A stretch of DNA of 64,000 nt from Chryseobacterium sp. LAM-KRS1 (GCF_013184525.1 NZ_JAAOIZ010000001.1:248001-312000); one strand, 5' to 3'; numbered from the stretch's first letter, positions 1 to 8,956 are shown. Notes: generated from the sequence alone by a model not told the origin. A program made the numbers and translations.

Positions 1-509
1 CCGGGGCTATCATGTTTATTGGATGTTTCTAAATTTTCAGCGTACATGTATAATGAATTGTTGTATCGGGGTAAATGCCGGGATAAAGTTTTTAACGCTA
101 AGGACAATGCCTCTTTACTCTCTCCGGCTGAGTACAATGAAAGTGCAAGAAAAGAATCCACTGCATCATCAAGCTCATCAGACTCATTTATTTTTTCTTC
201 TCTGAGGATCCGAATACTCTCATCAATCTTTCCATTGTTTCTCAGTGTACTTGCAAGCTGAATTCTGGCCCTTCTTCTACGCAGTCCCGATAAGCCATGG
301 TCTAAGGCTGAACGATACAATGGTTCAGCTTCTTTTTCATTTCCTGTTGAATCAAATGCACAAGCCATTTCAAAATCAGCAATTGCTTTTTTATCGGTTA
401 GATGCTGAACATGATCTTTGATCCGCCGGATAAAATCTTCATTGCTTATCTTCCCTAATTGCTGCCAGATGGATTGCAGTTGTTTTTCCCAGATTTCAGT
501 TTCGTCCAT
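1..509 (-). CDS. TPR-like protein, 3' end cut by window edge
   Basis: The reverse strand reads open from ATG at 509 to the left edge, 169 codons without a stop. The protein begins MDETEIWEKQLQSIW and is helical and charged. It has repeated Ala/Leu-rich helix pairs such as ADFEMACAFDSTGNEKEAEP and LSLYSAGESKEALSLALK, which fit tetratricopeptide units of the TPR_5 type. It has no signal peptide, so it is probably a cytoplasmic scaffold or binding protein. The C-terminus is outside the window. The gene is divergent from the DUF808 gene. The TPR assignment rests on pattern and length (family members are usually about 120-170 residues); no specific function can be given. Confidence 0.7.
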   Translation of the reverse strand, partial: MDETEIWEKQLQSIWQQLGKISNEDFIRRIKDHVQHLTDKKAIADFEMACAFDSTGNEKEAEPLYRSALDHGLSGLRRRRARIQLASTLRNNGKIDESIRILREEKINESDELDDAVDSFLALSLYSAGESKEALSLALKTLSRHLPRYNNSLYMYAENLETSNKHDSP

Positions 510-674
510 ATTGTTAAGGATTTTATACCCTGGCAAATATGAGAAGAATTGTGAGGTTTATTATTAAGTTCAATAAAAAAAATGGATGATATGATCACAA
601 GGCTTCTTATGATTTATGAATTTTTTCTTTGTTAAATTGATTTTAAAAGAAAATGAGATATAGAATTAAATAGT

Positions 675-682
675 TATTTTTG
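675..682 (+). promoter_or_regulatory. Putative -7 element (TATTTTTG) of the DUF808 gene
   Basis: This is an exact match to the Bacteroidetes -7 consensus TAnnTTTG, 21 bases before ATG 704. It covers the upstream TTG at 680, which argues for the ATG as the start. No good TTG is seen at -33. By rough estimate such a motif arises by chance every 1-2 kb per strand, so its position is the main support. Confidence 0.3.
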
Positions 683-703
683 TTGTTAAATAATAAATTA
701 CAT

Positions 704-1585
704 ATGGCTTCCGGTTTTTTTGCAATTTTAGATGATCTCGCTGCTCTTATGGATGATGTGGCTGTAACCAGTAAGATAGCAACTCAGAAAACTGCAGGGA
801 TTTTGGGAGATGACCTGGCGGTAAATGCCGAAAAGGCTACAGGTTTCATTTCATCACGGGAGATACCTGTGTTATGGGCAATTACCAAAGGTTCTTTTAT
901 TAATAAGCTAATTATTCTGCCGATCGCCTTTTTGCTACACTGGCTGTATAAGCCTGCAATAGAAATCATTCTTATTTTAGGAGGTTTTTACCTTGCATTC
1001 GAGGGAGTTGAAAAAATCATTGAGTTTTTATTTCATCGGGATAAAAAAGGACATGAAGTCATAGAAGAAAGCACAAAAAATGAAGATGATGAAAATTCAG
1101 AAAAATCGAAAATTAAATCAGCAATTACCACAGATTTTATTCTTTCAATCGAAATTGTAATTATCGCTCTTGGAACTGTTCTTGAAGAACAACATCCTCT
1201 ACTGACACAAATCATTACGGTAAGTTTGGTTTCTTTCCTGGCAACGATAGGAGTGTATGGTATTGTGGCTTTAATTGTAAGGATGGATGATGCCGGCTTT
1301 AAGCTGATCAGAAAGAGTAATGATAAAGGCTTTTTCTCCAAACTGGGGCATTTACTGGTGAAAGCATTACCTATTATTATTAAAATGCTGGCAATCGTGG
1401 GAACAATAGCCCTCATTTTGGTTTCCGGAGGAATTTTTGTTCATAATATAGCGTATCTTCATCATTTTCTCCCTGACTGGCCATCAGTACTTAAAGAGTT
1501 TACGTTTGGAATGATAGGGGGCTTACTTGCCGTGGCACTTTTTACATTAGGCAAAAAAATATATACTCTGGCAACCCGTAAATAG
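704..1585 (+). CDS. DUF808 family inner-membrane protein
   Basis: A 293-residue protein that starts MASGFFAILDDLAALMDDVA, the usual beginning of the DUF808 (YedI-like) family, followed by KTAGILGDDLAVNAEK. Several hydrophobic segments follow, at roughly residues 65-110, 150-195, 220-245 and 265-290, so it is a polytopic inner-membrane protein. A charged loop rich in Glu/Lys/Asp lies around residues 110-140. I chose ATG 704 because the family begins here; an in-frame TTG 24 bases upstream lies inside a promoter-like motif. The biochemical role of DUF808 proteins is not established. The gene stands alone between a divergent TPR gene and an acyltransferase on the same strand. Confidence 0.85.
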   Translation: MASGFFAILDDLAALMDDVAVTSKIATQKTAGILGDDLAVNAEKATGFISSREIPVLWAITKGSFINKLIILPIAFLLHWLYKPAIEIILILGGFYLAFEGVEKIIEFLFHRDKKGHEVIEESTKNEDDENSEKSKIKSAITTDFILSIEIVIIALGTVLEEQHPLLTQIITVSLVSFLATIGVYGIVALIVRMDDAGFKLIRKSNDKGFFSKLGHLLVKALPIIIKMLAIVGTIALILVSGGIFVHNIAYLHHFLPDWPSVLKEFTFGMIGGLLAVALFTLGKKIYTLATRK

Positions 1586-1668
1586 ATGTATGCAGGTTCT
1601 CTTTTAAAAATAGACAGCAAGACGATTGACTTATCATTCTTGTTTACGCTGTATTATGTTTACGGCTC

Positions 1669-2577
1669 ATGAGGAATCTGTCCATTGATATATTGAAAAT
1701 TGTCCTTGCATTTTTTGTTGTCTTCCTGCACATGCATTTATTTCAGGATACCCGTCCTGTACTTGGTTTCGTACTTGTTAACGGGGTTTTCAGAATGGCG
1801 GTTCCCACATTTTTAATCATTACGGGATATTATTTTTATTACGTAGACAATACACAAAAGCTTAAAAAGTGGCTGGTAAGGACATTTTTGCTTTACCTGA
1901 TCTGGTCGCTGGTTTATATTCCCTTCTGGAAAAAAGAAGATGTATTCATAAACATTCTATTTGGATATCATCACTTATGGTATTTGATAGGAACTTTTTT
2001 TTCAGCGATTATTTTATTTTTAATCAGGAAGAAACCGGTAGGGTTTCTAGTAGCGCTTATCGTTTTATTATTCAGTACAGGTTACGCGTTACAGACGATA
2101 GGAAATCTCCATTATTTTGGGGGCCAAAAAGACAAATTAATCAATCTTTATCCGTCTTACAGGAACTTTCTCCTGGTATGCTTTCCTTTTTTAACAATAG
2201 GATATCTGATCAATAAGCTTAACCTTGATATGAGATACAGGCCTTCACTGGTTACAGTTATTGCTTTGACCGGGCTTGTGATTTCAGAGTCTTTTTTCAA
2301 TTGTATCATGATCAGTCCTACAGAAAATATTGACCTGTTGTTTTCTTTATTATTAGCCTGCCCGCTGGTATTTATCTACTGCAAAAATGTTTCTGTAATG
2401 ATAGATACTAAAATTCTTGCCAGCTTGTCCACTGCAATCTACGTGATACATCCTCTGATTATGAAATGGACACTTGGTTTATATTATCCGTTCGAAATGT
2501 TGATTTTCGTGATAACATTATTAACTGCCAGTTTTATTCTTGTATTGGCTAACCGCAAACTGAAATATCTTTTGTAA
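1669..2577 (+). CDS. Acyltransferase family 3 membrane protein
   Basis: A 302-residue polytopic membrane protein with about ten hydrophobic segments. The N-terminus RNLSIDILKIVLAFFVVFLH carries the early His of the acyltransferase 3 (OafA/YrhL, PF01757) fold, and ITGYYFY and HHLWYLIG match later conserved spots. Family members acylate exported sugars such as lipopolysaccharide, capsule or peptidoglycan; the substrate here is unknown. At 302 residues it is a short, transmembrane-only form without the C-terminal SGNH domain found in some relatives. It follows the DUF808 gene by 83 bases and no glycan genes adjoin it. Confidence 0.75.
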   Translation: MRNLSIDILKIVLAFFVVFLHMHLFQDTRPVLGFVLVNGVFRMAVPTFLIITGYYFYYVDNTQKLKKWLVRTFLLYLIWSLVYIPFWKKEDVFINILFGYHHLWYLIGTFFSAIILFLIRKKPVGFLVALIVLLFSTGYALQTIGNLHYFGGQKDKLINLYPSYRNFLLVCFPFLTIGYLINKLNLDMRYRPSLVTVIALTGLVISESFFNCIMISPTENIDLLFSLLLACPLVFIYCKNVSVMIDTKILASLSTAIYVIHPLIMKWTLGLYYPFEMLIFVITLLTASFILVLANRKLKYLL

Positions 2578-2653
2578 TGGCTTAAAAAGTTTGATCATCT
2601 ATGGTCTTAGGTGAGAAAATATAAATGCCGGAACATTAAAATAGAACGCCAAT

Positions 2654-2684
2654 AAAAAAAAGAGACCTTGAAGGCCTCTTTTTA
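2654..2684 (-). terminator. Terminator of grpE-dnaJ
   Basis: An imperfect hairpin (arms around AAAGAG.CCTT and AAGG.CTCTTT, with one mismatch) flanked by A/T runs lies just beyond the dnaJ stop. Read on the reverse strand it ends in a T-run. It may also stop transcripts coming from the acyltransferase gene. Confidence 0.6.
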
Positions 2685-2688
2685 TATT

Positions 2689-3804
2689 TTAGTTGAAAAG
2701 ATCTTTTACTTTATCAAAGAATGTCTTCTCCTTCCCGGATGGTTCTGCAACCATTTCTCCGCTGGACATCTGTTTTTCAAAGAAATCTTTCTGATCTTTC
2801 GTTAATTTTTGTGGAGTCCATACATTAATGTGTATAAACATATCTCCTTTTCCATAACTGTCAATGCTAGGAAGGCCTTTTCCGGCCAGTCTCAGGATTT
2901 TTCCTGATTGCGTACCGGGATCTACAGTGATTTTTACCTTTCCACCTACCGTAGGAACTTCTTTTTTGGTTCCCAATGCAGCTTCTGCAAATGAAATATA
3001 TAACTCCTGGTGAAGATTGTCTCCTTCTCTTTTGATTGTTTTATCTACTTCTTCCTCTACGATAACAAGCAGATCTCCCGGAACTCCTCCGAACGGAGCG
3101 TCGTTACCTTTTCCTCTTACATTAAGCTGGATTCCGTCTCTTGCTCCTGCAGGAATATTGATGGTAATTTCCTCTTCATCTTTTATAAGGCCTTGTGCAT
3201 TTGCACCTGCCGGGATTTTATCGGCAACTTTTCCGATACCCTGACAAGTTCCGCACGTAGCCTGTGTCTGCATTTGTCCGAACATGGTGTTCATTACTTT
3301 CACCTGAACTCCGGAACCATTACAGGTAGGACAAGTTTTAGAAGTGGCACCTTCTGCCATCTTCATTTTTTTTACTTTAAGAGTCTTTTGGGTACCGTTT
3401 ACCATTTCCTCAAGATTCAGCTTGATGCGGATTCTTAAATTAGAACCTTTTACCTGCTGACGTCCACCGCCACCGAATCCGCCTCCGCCAAAATGACCAC
3501 CGAAAATATCTCCAAACTGGCTGAAAATATCCTCCATATTCATTCCGCCGCCAAATCCACCGCCGAATCCGCCGTTTCCACCTACACCTGCATGACCGAA
3601 CTGATCGTATCTTGCACGTTTCTGATCGTCGCTCAATACTTCATAAGCTTCGGCAGCTTCTTTAAATTTTTCTTCAGCCTCTTTATCTCCCGGATTTTTA
3701 TCAGGGTGATATTTGATGGCCATTTTACGGTATGATTTTTTTATTTCTTCGGTTGAAGCAGATTTGCTTATCTCAAGAACCTCGTAATAATCTCTTTTTG
3801 ACAT
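2689..3804 (-). CDS. dnaJ: Chaperone DnaJ (Hsp40)
   Basis: The Hsp40 co-chaperone that stimulates the DnaK ATPase and delivers unfolded clients; cytoplasmic. Length is 371 residues. The J domain spans about 1-70 with HPD at 33-35, then a Gly/Phe-rich region at about 72-117, a zinc-finger region at about 135-215, and the C-terminal substrate-binding domains. Only two CxxCxGxG motifs are present (C158/C161 and C184/C187), where typical DnaJ has four. The first and fourth positions are replaced by [14 protein letters not shown] and a stretch near [10 protein letters not shown], so zinc centre I is missing and zinc centre II is kept. It lies 97 bases after grpE on the same strand, the usual stress-operon order. 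A strong terminator follows. Confidence 0.97.
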   Translation of the reverse strand: MSKRDYYEVLEISKSASTEEIKKSYRKMAIKYHPDKNPGDKEAEEKFKEAAEAYEVLSDDQKRARYDQFGHAGVGGNGGFGGGFGGGMNMEDIFSQFGDIFGGHFGGGGFGGGGRQQVKGSNLRIRIKLNLEEMVNGTQKTLKVKKMKMAEGATSKTCPTCNGSGVQVKVMNTMFGQMQTQATCGTCQGIGKVADKIPAGANAQGLIKDEEEITINIPAGARDGIQLNVRGKGNDAPFGGVPGDLLVIVEEEVDKTIKREGDNLHQELYISFAEAALGTKKEVPTVGGKVKITVDPGTQSGKILRLAGKGLPSIDSYGKGDMFIHINVWTPQKLTKDQKDFFEKQMSSGEMVAEPSGKEKTFFDKVKDLFN

Positions 3805-3901
3805 GACAATTGTATAATTTTCAGATAAATGACAAAAGATGTGTAGAGCATATAAGGGATGTTTTCACCGGATATTGCTCACCATTTATCACTTATTAAT
3901 A

Positions 3902-4438
3902 TTAGTTTCCTGTTACTACTTTAGCAAAACGGATTACTTTATCTCCTAAAGTATATCCCGTTTCGATTACATCTACGATTTTACCTTTTAAATCATCAGA
4001 TGGAGCAGGAATCTGAGTAATTGCCTCGTGAAGGTCCACATTAAAAGAATCTCCGGCTTTTACTTCCATTGATTTCAACCCCTTCTCTGTAAGTTTATTT
4101 TTGAATTTCTGATAGATAAGTTCTACACCCTGCAGATCCGCCGGATTTCCGTTTTTAGCGATTTCTTTTAACGCTCTTTCAAAATCATCCAGTACTCCAA
4201 GCATAGAAACCATCATGTCCTGATTAGCATATTGGAAGAACTCCATCTTTTCTTTGGAAGTTCTCTTTTTATAATTTTCGAACTCAGCATAAAGACGAAT
4301 ATAGCGGTCTTTCTCTTCTGCCAAAAGTTCTTCCGCAGTCGGAGTATTTGTCACATTTTGTTCAGAAGCATTTTCGTTCTGAATGTTGTCTTCTTGTTGC
4401 TTATTGATGTTTTCTTCGTTGATATCCTGATTTTCCAT
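3902..4438 (-). CDS. grpE: Nucleotide exchange factor GrpE
   Basis: GrpE releases ADP from DnaK so that the Hsp70 cycle can continue. The protein has 178 residues: an acidic, Asn/Gln-rich N-terminal tail (about 1-40), a long coiled coil (about 45-110, with YAEFENYKKRTSKEK), and the C-terminal beta domain with the signature around VDLHEAITQI and GYTLGDKVIRFAKV. I start at ATG 4438; a TTG six bases upstream is possible but less likely. It precedes dnaJ on the same strand, so the two are probably co-transcribed. No CIRCE element is seen in the short upstream region. Confidence 0.95.
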   Translation of the reverse strand: MENQDINEENINKQQEDNIQNENASEQNVTNTPTAEELLAEEKDRYIRLYAEFENYKKRTSKEKMEFFQYANQDMMVSMLGVLDDFERALKEIAKNGNPADLQGVELIYQKFKNKLTEKGLKSMEVKAGDSFNVDLHEAITQIPAPSDDLKGKIVDVIETGYTLGDKVIRFAKVVTGN

Positions 4439-4513
4439 ATTCAATAACTATTTTAAAGAGTTGTTTGTCAAAGATTCTGCCAAATAGCAAATATGGACAT
4501 TAAGGCAGAAAAA

Positions 4514-5845
4514 TTATTCTCCGGAAAATGTTTGATACAACAAATAAAGATTCAGGACAATGATAATGGCTGAGATAACCCAGACACAGATTTTCATGAA
4601 TGGCTTATTGACGAAATCGCCCATTTTGGCTTTGTCATTAGTAAACATTACGAGTGGAACTACAGCAAAGCTGAGTTGCATGGATAAGATAACCTGGCTT
4701 AAAACCAGAAGGTCTGTTGTCCCTTTTTCTCCGTACAGAATCGCAACAATTAAAGCGGGAATAACCGCGATAAGTCTGGTTATCAATCTTCTTAACCAGG
4801 GTTTTAATCTGATGTTCAGAAAACCTTCCATTACAATTTGTCCGGCCAGTGTCCCTGTTAATGTAGAATTCTGACCTGAGGCGAGCAAAGCGATCGCAAA
4901 TGCTATACTTGCCATAGAAGCACCCAGGATTGGGGTCAGCATTTTATAAGCATCATGGATATCTGCAACATGTTTATTTCCTGTGATATGGAAGGTAGCT
5001 GCTGCCAGTATTAAAATTGCTCCGTTGATGAAAAAAGCAAGCATTAAGGAGATCGTACTATCTAAAGTGGCAAATTTTATAGCTTCTTTTTTACCTGCGT
5101 TATCCCGTGTATAATCCCTCGTCTGTACAATACTGCTGTGTAAATAGAGATTGTGGGGCATTACCGTAGCTCCCAGGATTCCTATTGCAATATAGAGCAT
5201 AGCAGGATTCTGAATAATTTCTTTTTGCGGAACAAGACCTCCCAATATTTCATTAACGGCCGGTTTTGAAATAACGATTTCATAAATGAAACATGCGAGA
5301 ATAATAAAAATAAGTCCTCCTACAATACTTTCGATCCATCTGAATCCTTTGGCCTGGAGCAAAAGGATAAGTAAAACATCTATTGTGGTTATTACGATTC
5401 CCCAGGTAAGGGGGATATGAAAAAGCAGGTTGAGTGCGATCGCAGATCCTATAACTTCTGCGAGATCACAGGCGGCAATGGCAATCTCACAAAGGATCCA
5501 CAAGATAAAATTGGTAGTCGGGCTAAAGTGGTCCCTGCAGGCTTGTGCAAGGTCTCTCTCTGTAGCTACTCCCAGCTTTACTGATAAATGCTGTAAAACC
5601 ATTGCGAAAATGTTGGAAATAAGTATAACGGAAAGCAGGGTGTAGCCAAATTGAGCTCCTCCCGCGATATCGGTAGCCCAATTTCCGGGGTCCATGTATC
5701 CCACTGCAATCATTAAACCGGGACCTGCAAACGCAAGGTATTTCCTCCAGAAAGAACCGTTTTTAGGTACTTTAATGGATGAGTATACTTCTGGTAATGA
5801 GTGGAGTGTTTTATCTTTTCGCCAAGCGCCTTTTGTAAAATTCAT
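4514..5845 (-). CDS. mntH: Nramp family Mn2+/Fe2+ importer
   Basis: A proton-coupled divalent metal importer of the inner membrane (Nramp/SLC11/MntH). It has 443 residues and about 11 transmembrane segments. The two metal-binding signatures are visible: DPGNW in the first segment (D52, N55) and MPH in the sixth (M229-H231, followed by NLYLHSS). The upstream region carries a perfect inverted repeat that resembles DtxR/MntR-family operators and overlaps a -7 element. Manganese- or iron-dependent repression is therefore likely, although no regulator gene is nearby. It lies 75 bases upstream of grpE on the same strand but is probably a separate unit. mntH is given by family; substrate preference (Mn versus Fe) is inferred. 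Confidence 0.92.
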   Translation of the reverse strand: MNFTKGAWRKDKTLHSLPEVYSSIKVPKNGSFWRKYLAFAGPGLMIAVGYMDPGNWATDIAGGAQFGYTLLSVILISNIFAMVLQHLSVKLGVATERDLAQACRDHFSPTTNFILWILCEIAIAACDLAEVIGSAIALNLLFHIPLTWGIVITTIDVLLILLLQAKGFRWIESIVGGLIFIILACFIYEIVISKPAVNEILGGLVPQKEIIQNPAMLYIAIGILGATVMPHNLYLHSSIVQTRDYTRDNAGKKEAIKFATLDSTISLMLAFFINGAILILAAATFHITGNKHVADIHDAYKMLTPILGASMASIAFAIALLASGQNSTLTGTLAGQIVMEGFLNIRLKPWLRRLITRLIAVIPALIVAILYGEKGTTDLLVLSQVILSMQLSFAVVPLVMFTNDKAKMGDFVNKPFMKICVWVISAIIIVLNLYLLYQTFSGE

Positions 5846-5848
5846 AAA

Positions 5849-5866
5849 TGTTAGAAATGACTAACA
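5849..5866 (-). promoter_or_regulatory. Probable DtxR/MntR-type operator of mntH
   Basis: A perfect inverted repeat, TGTTAG-N6-CTAACA, lies three bases upstream of the mntH start codon. The TTAG...CTAA core resembles operators of the DtxR/IdeR/MntR family. It overlaps the end of the putative -7 element and would cover the transcription start, as expected for a repressor site. That the regulator is a DtxR-family protein is inferred. Confidence 0.5.
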
Positions 5867-5872
5867 AATTTA
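5865..5872 (-). promoter_or_regulatory. Putative -7 element (TAAATTTG) of mntH
   Basis: An exact TAnnTTTG match on the reverse strand, 19 bases before the start codon, overlapping the inverted-repeat operator by two bases. No clear -33 TTG is visible. Confidence 0.4.
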
Positions 5873-5900
5873 ATTAAATAAATGTAAATAGAAAATATAT

Positions 5901-5931
5901 AATAAAAAAATCCCGAAAAAACTTTCGGGAT
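5901..5931 (-). terminator. Terminator of the DUF937-OmpA gene
   Basis: A perfect nine-base stem (ATCCCGAAA / TTTCGGGAT) with a four-base loop. Read on the reverse strand it is followed by seven Ts, 28 bases after the stop codon. Confidence 0.8.
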
Positions 5932-5958
5932 CTTATACGTAGTATTTATTTTAAAAGA

Positions 5959-7260
5959 TTATTTCGCAAATCTTATTGCCATTTTTCTGTCTTTGGCTCT
6001 TTCAGCGTCAGAAGCTTTTGCGTCTACCGTTGCAAATTTACTTCCATAACCTTCTGCACCTAATACCTGACCACCTAGATTTTGTTTGCCTAACCATTCT
6101 TTGATAAAGTTAGCTCTTGCAGTAGAAAGTTTTACATTAGAAGCTTCATTACCTGTTTTGTCAGTATATCCTCCTATTTTAATTTTAGCATCAGGATAAG
6201 CTTTTAAAATAGCTGCAAGGTTTTCCAATTGTCCCTGAGAACCTGCTTCCAGTTCTGTAGCGCTTCCTAATTTAAAATTCACATGATCGAAATCGTACCA
6301 AGTGTCTTTTAATGCATTATCATCTGCTGCATTTTTGTAGCCGTCAGATTTTAAGAATGCAATCATTCTGTCTTCCATTCCGCCTTTGTACCCTTTAAGC
6401 GCTGTACCGTTCAAGTCGATATTTTCGTCAACTTTCGTGGTTGTAGCGGCAGGTGCTGTTGCTGTATCAGAAGGAGATACTGCCGTAGCCGTATCAGAGT
6501 GTGCTCCTGTAGAATCCGCGCCCATTGTAGTGGTAGTGGTTTCTTTTTTCTCACACTGCTTCCATAAGAAGTATCCTGCAGCAATCAATAGCAGAAGAGG
6601 TAATAACCATTTCCAGATAGAACCACCTCCGTCATTTCTGTCCGGGTTGGTACCTGTTGGAGTTGTACTTCTTGTTACTTCAATTTTTGGTTCCTCCTGT
6701 ACCGGCGTTTTTATGGCGTCGTTATCATTATCAAATTTATATCCTTTAGCCCAGTCACCAATATTTAATGATGCTAAAGAAAGTCCGGCAGGCAGTAAAG
6801 TAGAAACAATTCCTTTTTGATCATTCAGTAGCCCTGAAATTCCTGATGCATCCAGATTATTGTCTGCAGCATACTTTCCGATAGTACCTACTGTAGCTCC
6901 TGTTACCATATTCAGCAAAGAGCTGGAAGAATTATTACTAATTCCGGCAAAGCTCGCGATGGAATTTACCAAGCCACTCAGTTTATCTCCAAAAATGGAC
7001 GTCAATAAACCTGAAATCATAGAATTATTAGAAGAGCCTCCTAATAAATTACTTAAAATTCCATTAGATGAAGCACTGGTGATTGCATCTAAAACTCCCG
7101 GATTATTAGCATTATTAGCTAATCCACCAACAACGGCAGGCAATAAACCTCCAATTGCTTTTGAAATACCAGACTCACTTTCTCCAAGCTGTGAAGCCGC
7201 CTGAGAAACTAAAGCGGGACCCAATTGTCCTTTAATTAAATCAATAACGTTTAAAGACAT
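5959..7260 (-). CDS. DUF937 domain plus OmpA-like peptidoglycan-binding protein
   Basis: A 433-residue protein in three parts. Residues 1-175 are a Gly/Ser/Asn-rich DUF937 (YidB-like) domain with repeated GGLL and LLG helices. A single transmembrane segment lies at about 216-233. After a Thr/Ala/Ser-rich linker, an OmpA C-terminal domain (about 310-433) carries the GGYTDKTGNEASNVKLSTAR signature, which in this family binds peptidoglycan. No cleavable signal peptide precedes the DUF937 part, so the protein is probably a membrane-anchored cell-wall tether with DUF937 on the other face. The topology is not certain, because Lys residues are enriched after the membrane segment. It is a single-gene unit with its own terminator, downstream of proS on the same strand. 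Confidence 0.85.
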   Translation of the reverse strand: MSLNVIDLIKGQLGPALVSQAASQLGESESGISKAIGGLLPAVVGGLANNANNPGVLDAITSASSNGILSNLLGGSSNNSMISGLLTSIFGDKLSGLVNSIASFAGISNNSSSSLLNMVTGATVGTIGKYAADNNLDASGISGLLNDQKGIVSTLLPAGLSLASLNIGDWAKGYKFDNDNDAIKTPVQEEPKIEVTRSTTPTGTNPDRNDGGGSIWKWLLPLLLLIAAGYFLWKQCEKKETTTTTMGADSTGAHSDTATAVSPSDTATAPAATTTKVDENIDLNGTALKGYKGGMEDRMIAFLKSDGYKNAADDNALKDTWYDFDHVNFKLGSATELEAGSQGQLENLAAILKAYPDAKIKIGGYTDKTGNEASNVKLSTARANFIKEWLGKQNLGGQVLGAEGYGSKFATVDAKASDAERAKDRKMAIRFAK

Positions 7261-7376
7261 AATAAATATTTTTTAGATTAATGTTGACATAAAATTAAAC
7301 AAAAATCTGTCCAAATGTCATATTTTTTAAATATTTATTTGATTTTCAACGTTTTTTTTGCAAATGATTAAAATTA

Positions 7377-8852
7377 TTAATACGCTTTAGCGAACAGTAC
7401 GCGTCTCTTAGAAGGCTTTCCGGAGATTAATGAAACACCTTCTTCAATATCATCATCCAAAGGGATACATCTGATGGTCGCTTTCGTTTCTTCCTTGATT
7501 TGTTCTTCTTCTTCAGCGGTACCATCCCAATGTGCATAGATGAATCCTCCTTTTTCTTCCAGAACTTTTTTAAACTCTTCGTAAGAATCCACTTTAGTCA
7601 TATTTTCTTCTCTGAAATTAAGAGCCTTGGTGTAAAGATCTTTCTGGATGGTTTTTAATAATTGATTGATATGGGAATCCAATCCTTCAATAGAAACCGT
7701 TTCTTTGGTCAGGTTATCCCTTCTTGCAATTTCAACCGATTTATTTTCCAGATCTTTTGGTCCGATTGCAATTCTTACAGGAACACCTTTTAATTCATAT
7801 TCAGCAAATTTCCAGCCCGGCTTGTTTTGGGTGTCATTATCAAATTTCACCGAAATACCTTTAGCTCTAAGCTTTGTCTGAATGTCTAAAGCAACCTCAC
7901 TGATTTGGCTCAGTTGTTCTTCTCCTTTGAAGATCGGAACAATAACCACTTGTATTGGAGCTAAAGTTGGAGGCAATACCAATCCGAAATCGTCAGAGTG
8001 TGTCATGATCAACGCTCCCATTAATCGGGTAGAAGTTCCCCATGATGTAGCCCATGCGTGTTCTATTTTTCCTTCTTTGTTGGTGAATTTCACATCAAAA
8101 GCTTTTGCGAAATTCTGGCCCAAAAAGTGAGAAGTACCAGCCTGAAGAGCTTTTCCATCCTGCATCAATGCCTCAATACAATAGGTTTCATCCGCTCCCG
8201 CAAACCTTTCGGAAGGGGTCTTTAATCCCTGGACTACAGGCATTGCCATAAAGTTCTCTGCAAAATCTGCATACACTTTATTCATCTTTTCTGCTTCTTC
8301 TATGGCCTCATCTTTGGTTGCGTGAGCCGTGTGACCTTCCTGCCATAAGAATTCAGAGGTTCTCAGGAATAGACGGGTTCTCATTTCCCAACGAACAACA
8401 TTCGCCCACTGATTGATCAATATCGGTAGATCTCTGTATGATTGGATCCAGCTTTTATAAGTATTCCAGATAATAGCTTCCGAGGTAGGACGAACGATAA
8501 GTTCCTCCTCCAGCTTGGCATCAGGGTCTACTATCAGCTTGTGAGGATTATCCGGATCTGTTTTTAATCTGTAATGGGTAACAACGGCGCATTCTTTTGC
8601 AAAACCTTCTGCATTTTTCTCCTCAGCTTCGAACAGACTTTTGGGTACAAAAAGCGGGAAATAAGCATTAACGTGACCTGTTTCTTTGAATTTTCTATCC
8701 ATTTCATCACGCATTTTTTCCCAGATCGCATATCCGTATGGTTTTATAACCATACTTCCACGTACTCCGGAGTTTTCTGCCAGATCTGCTTTTACAACTA
8801 ACTCGTTATACCACTTGCTGTAATCTTCGCTCCTTGAGGTTAATTTTGCCAT
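7377..8852 (-). CDS. proS: Prolyl-tRNA synthetase (eukaryote/archaeal-like type)
   Basis: Charges tRNA-Pro with proline in the cytoplasm. At 491 residues and with the N-terminus [17 protein letters not shown] it is the eukaryote/archaeal-like form that lacks the editing insertion. Class II motif 2 is seen in [20 protein letters not shown] and motif 3 in [15 protein letters not shown]; an anticodon-binding domain follows. The C-terminal extension ends in the conserved FAKAY, but its usual paired cysteines are Ser474 and Ser477, so the zinc site seen in Thermus-type enzymes appears lost. It is divergent from the lipoprotein gene at 8997, and no obvious terminator lies between it and the OmpA gene downstream. 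Confidence 0.96.
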   Translation of the reverse strand: MAKLTSRSEDYSKWYNELVVKADLAENSGVRGSMVIKPYGYAIWEKMRDEMDRKFKETGHVNAYFPLFVPKSLFEAEEKNAEGFAKECAVVTHYRLKTDPDNPHKLIVDPDAKLEEELIVRPTSEAIIWNTYKSWIQSYRDLPILINQWANVVRWEMRTRLFLRTSEFLWQEGHTAHATKDEAIEEAEKMNKVYADFAENFMAMPVVQGLKTPSERFAGADETYCIEALMQDGKALQAGTSHFLGQNFAKAFDVKFTNKEGKIEHAWATSWGTSTRLMGALIMTHSDDFGLVLPPTLAPIQVVIVPIFKGEEQLSQISEVALDIQTKLRAKGISVKFDNDTQNKPGWKFAEYELKGVPVRIAIGPKDLENKSVEIARRDNLTKETVSIEGLDSHINQLLKTIQKDLYTKALNFREENMTKVDSYEEFKKVLEEKGGFIYAHWDGTAEEEEQIKEETKATIRCIPLDDDIEEGVSLISGKPSKRRVLFAKAY

Positions 8853-8902
8853 TGTTTTTTTTAATTTTTTTTAACTTTTTAACATTATTGTTATCTAAAA
8901 AT

Positions 8903-8927
8903 AAAAATCTATTTTTGATAGATTTTT
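8903..8927. promoter_or_regulatory. AT-rich perfect hairpin in the proS/lipoprotein divergent region
   Basis: A ten-base perfect stem (AAAAATCTAT / ATAGATTTTT) with a five-base loop sits between two divergent genes. No gene ends here, so it is not an ordinary terminator. It could be in the proS leader or act as a protein-binding site. Confidence 0.35.
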
Positions 8928-8936
8928 TTACCGATG

Positions 8937-8956
8937 TTTGGTACATTTTTGGTACA
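8937..8956 (+). promoter_or_regulatory. Tandem TTTGGTACA repeats, 11-base spacing
   Basis: The nine-base unit TTTGGTACA occurs twice, at 8937-8945 and 8948-8956, one helical turn apart, 41 bases before the lipoprotein start. The units could be -33 elements or an operator. The regulator is unknown. Confidence 0.35.

Noticed and set aside
1033..1416. Long antisense frame within the DUF808 gene
   Set aside because: The sense strand encodes a recognised family over its whole length; the antisense frame has no features.
3010..3438. Antisense frame within dnaJ
   Set aside because: Shadow of a clearly assigned gene.
5846..5958. A manganese (yybP-ykoY) riboswitch before mntH
   Set aside because: The leader would be only a few bases long and none of the riboswitch core is present. 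The inverted repeat is a better control site.
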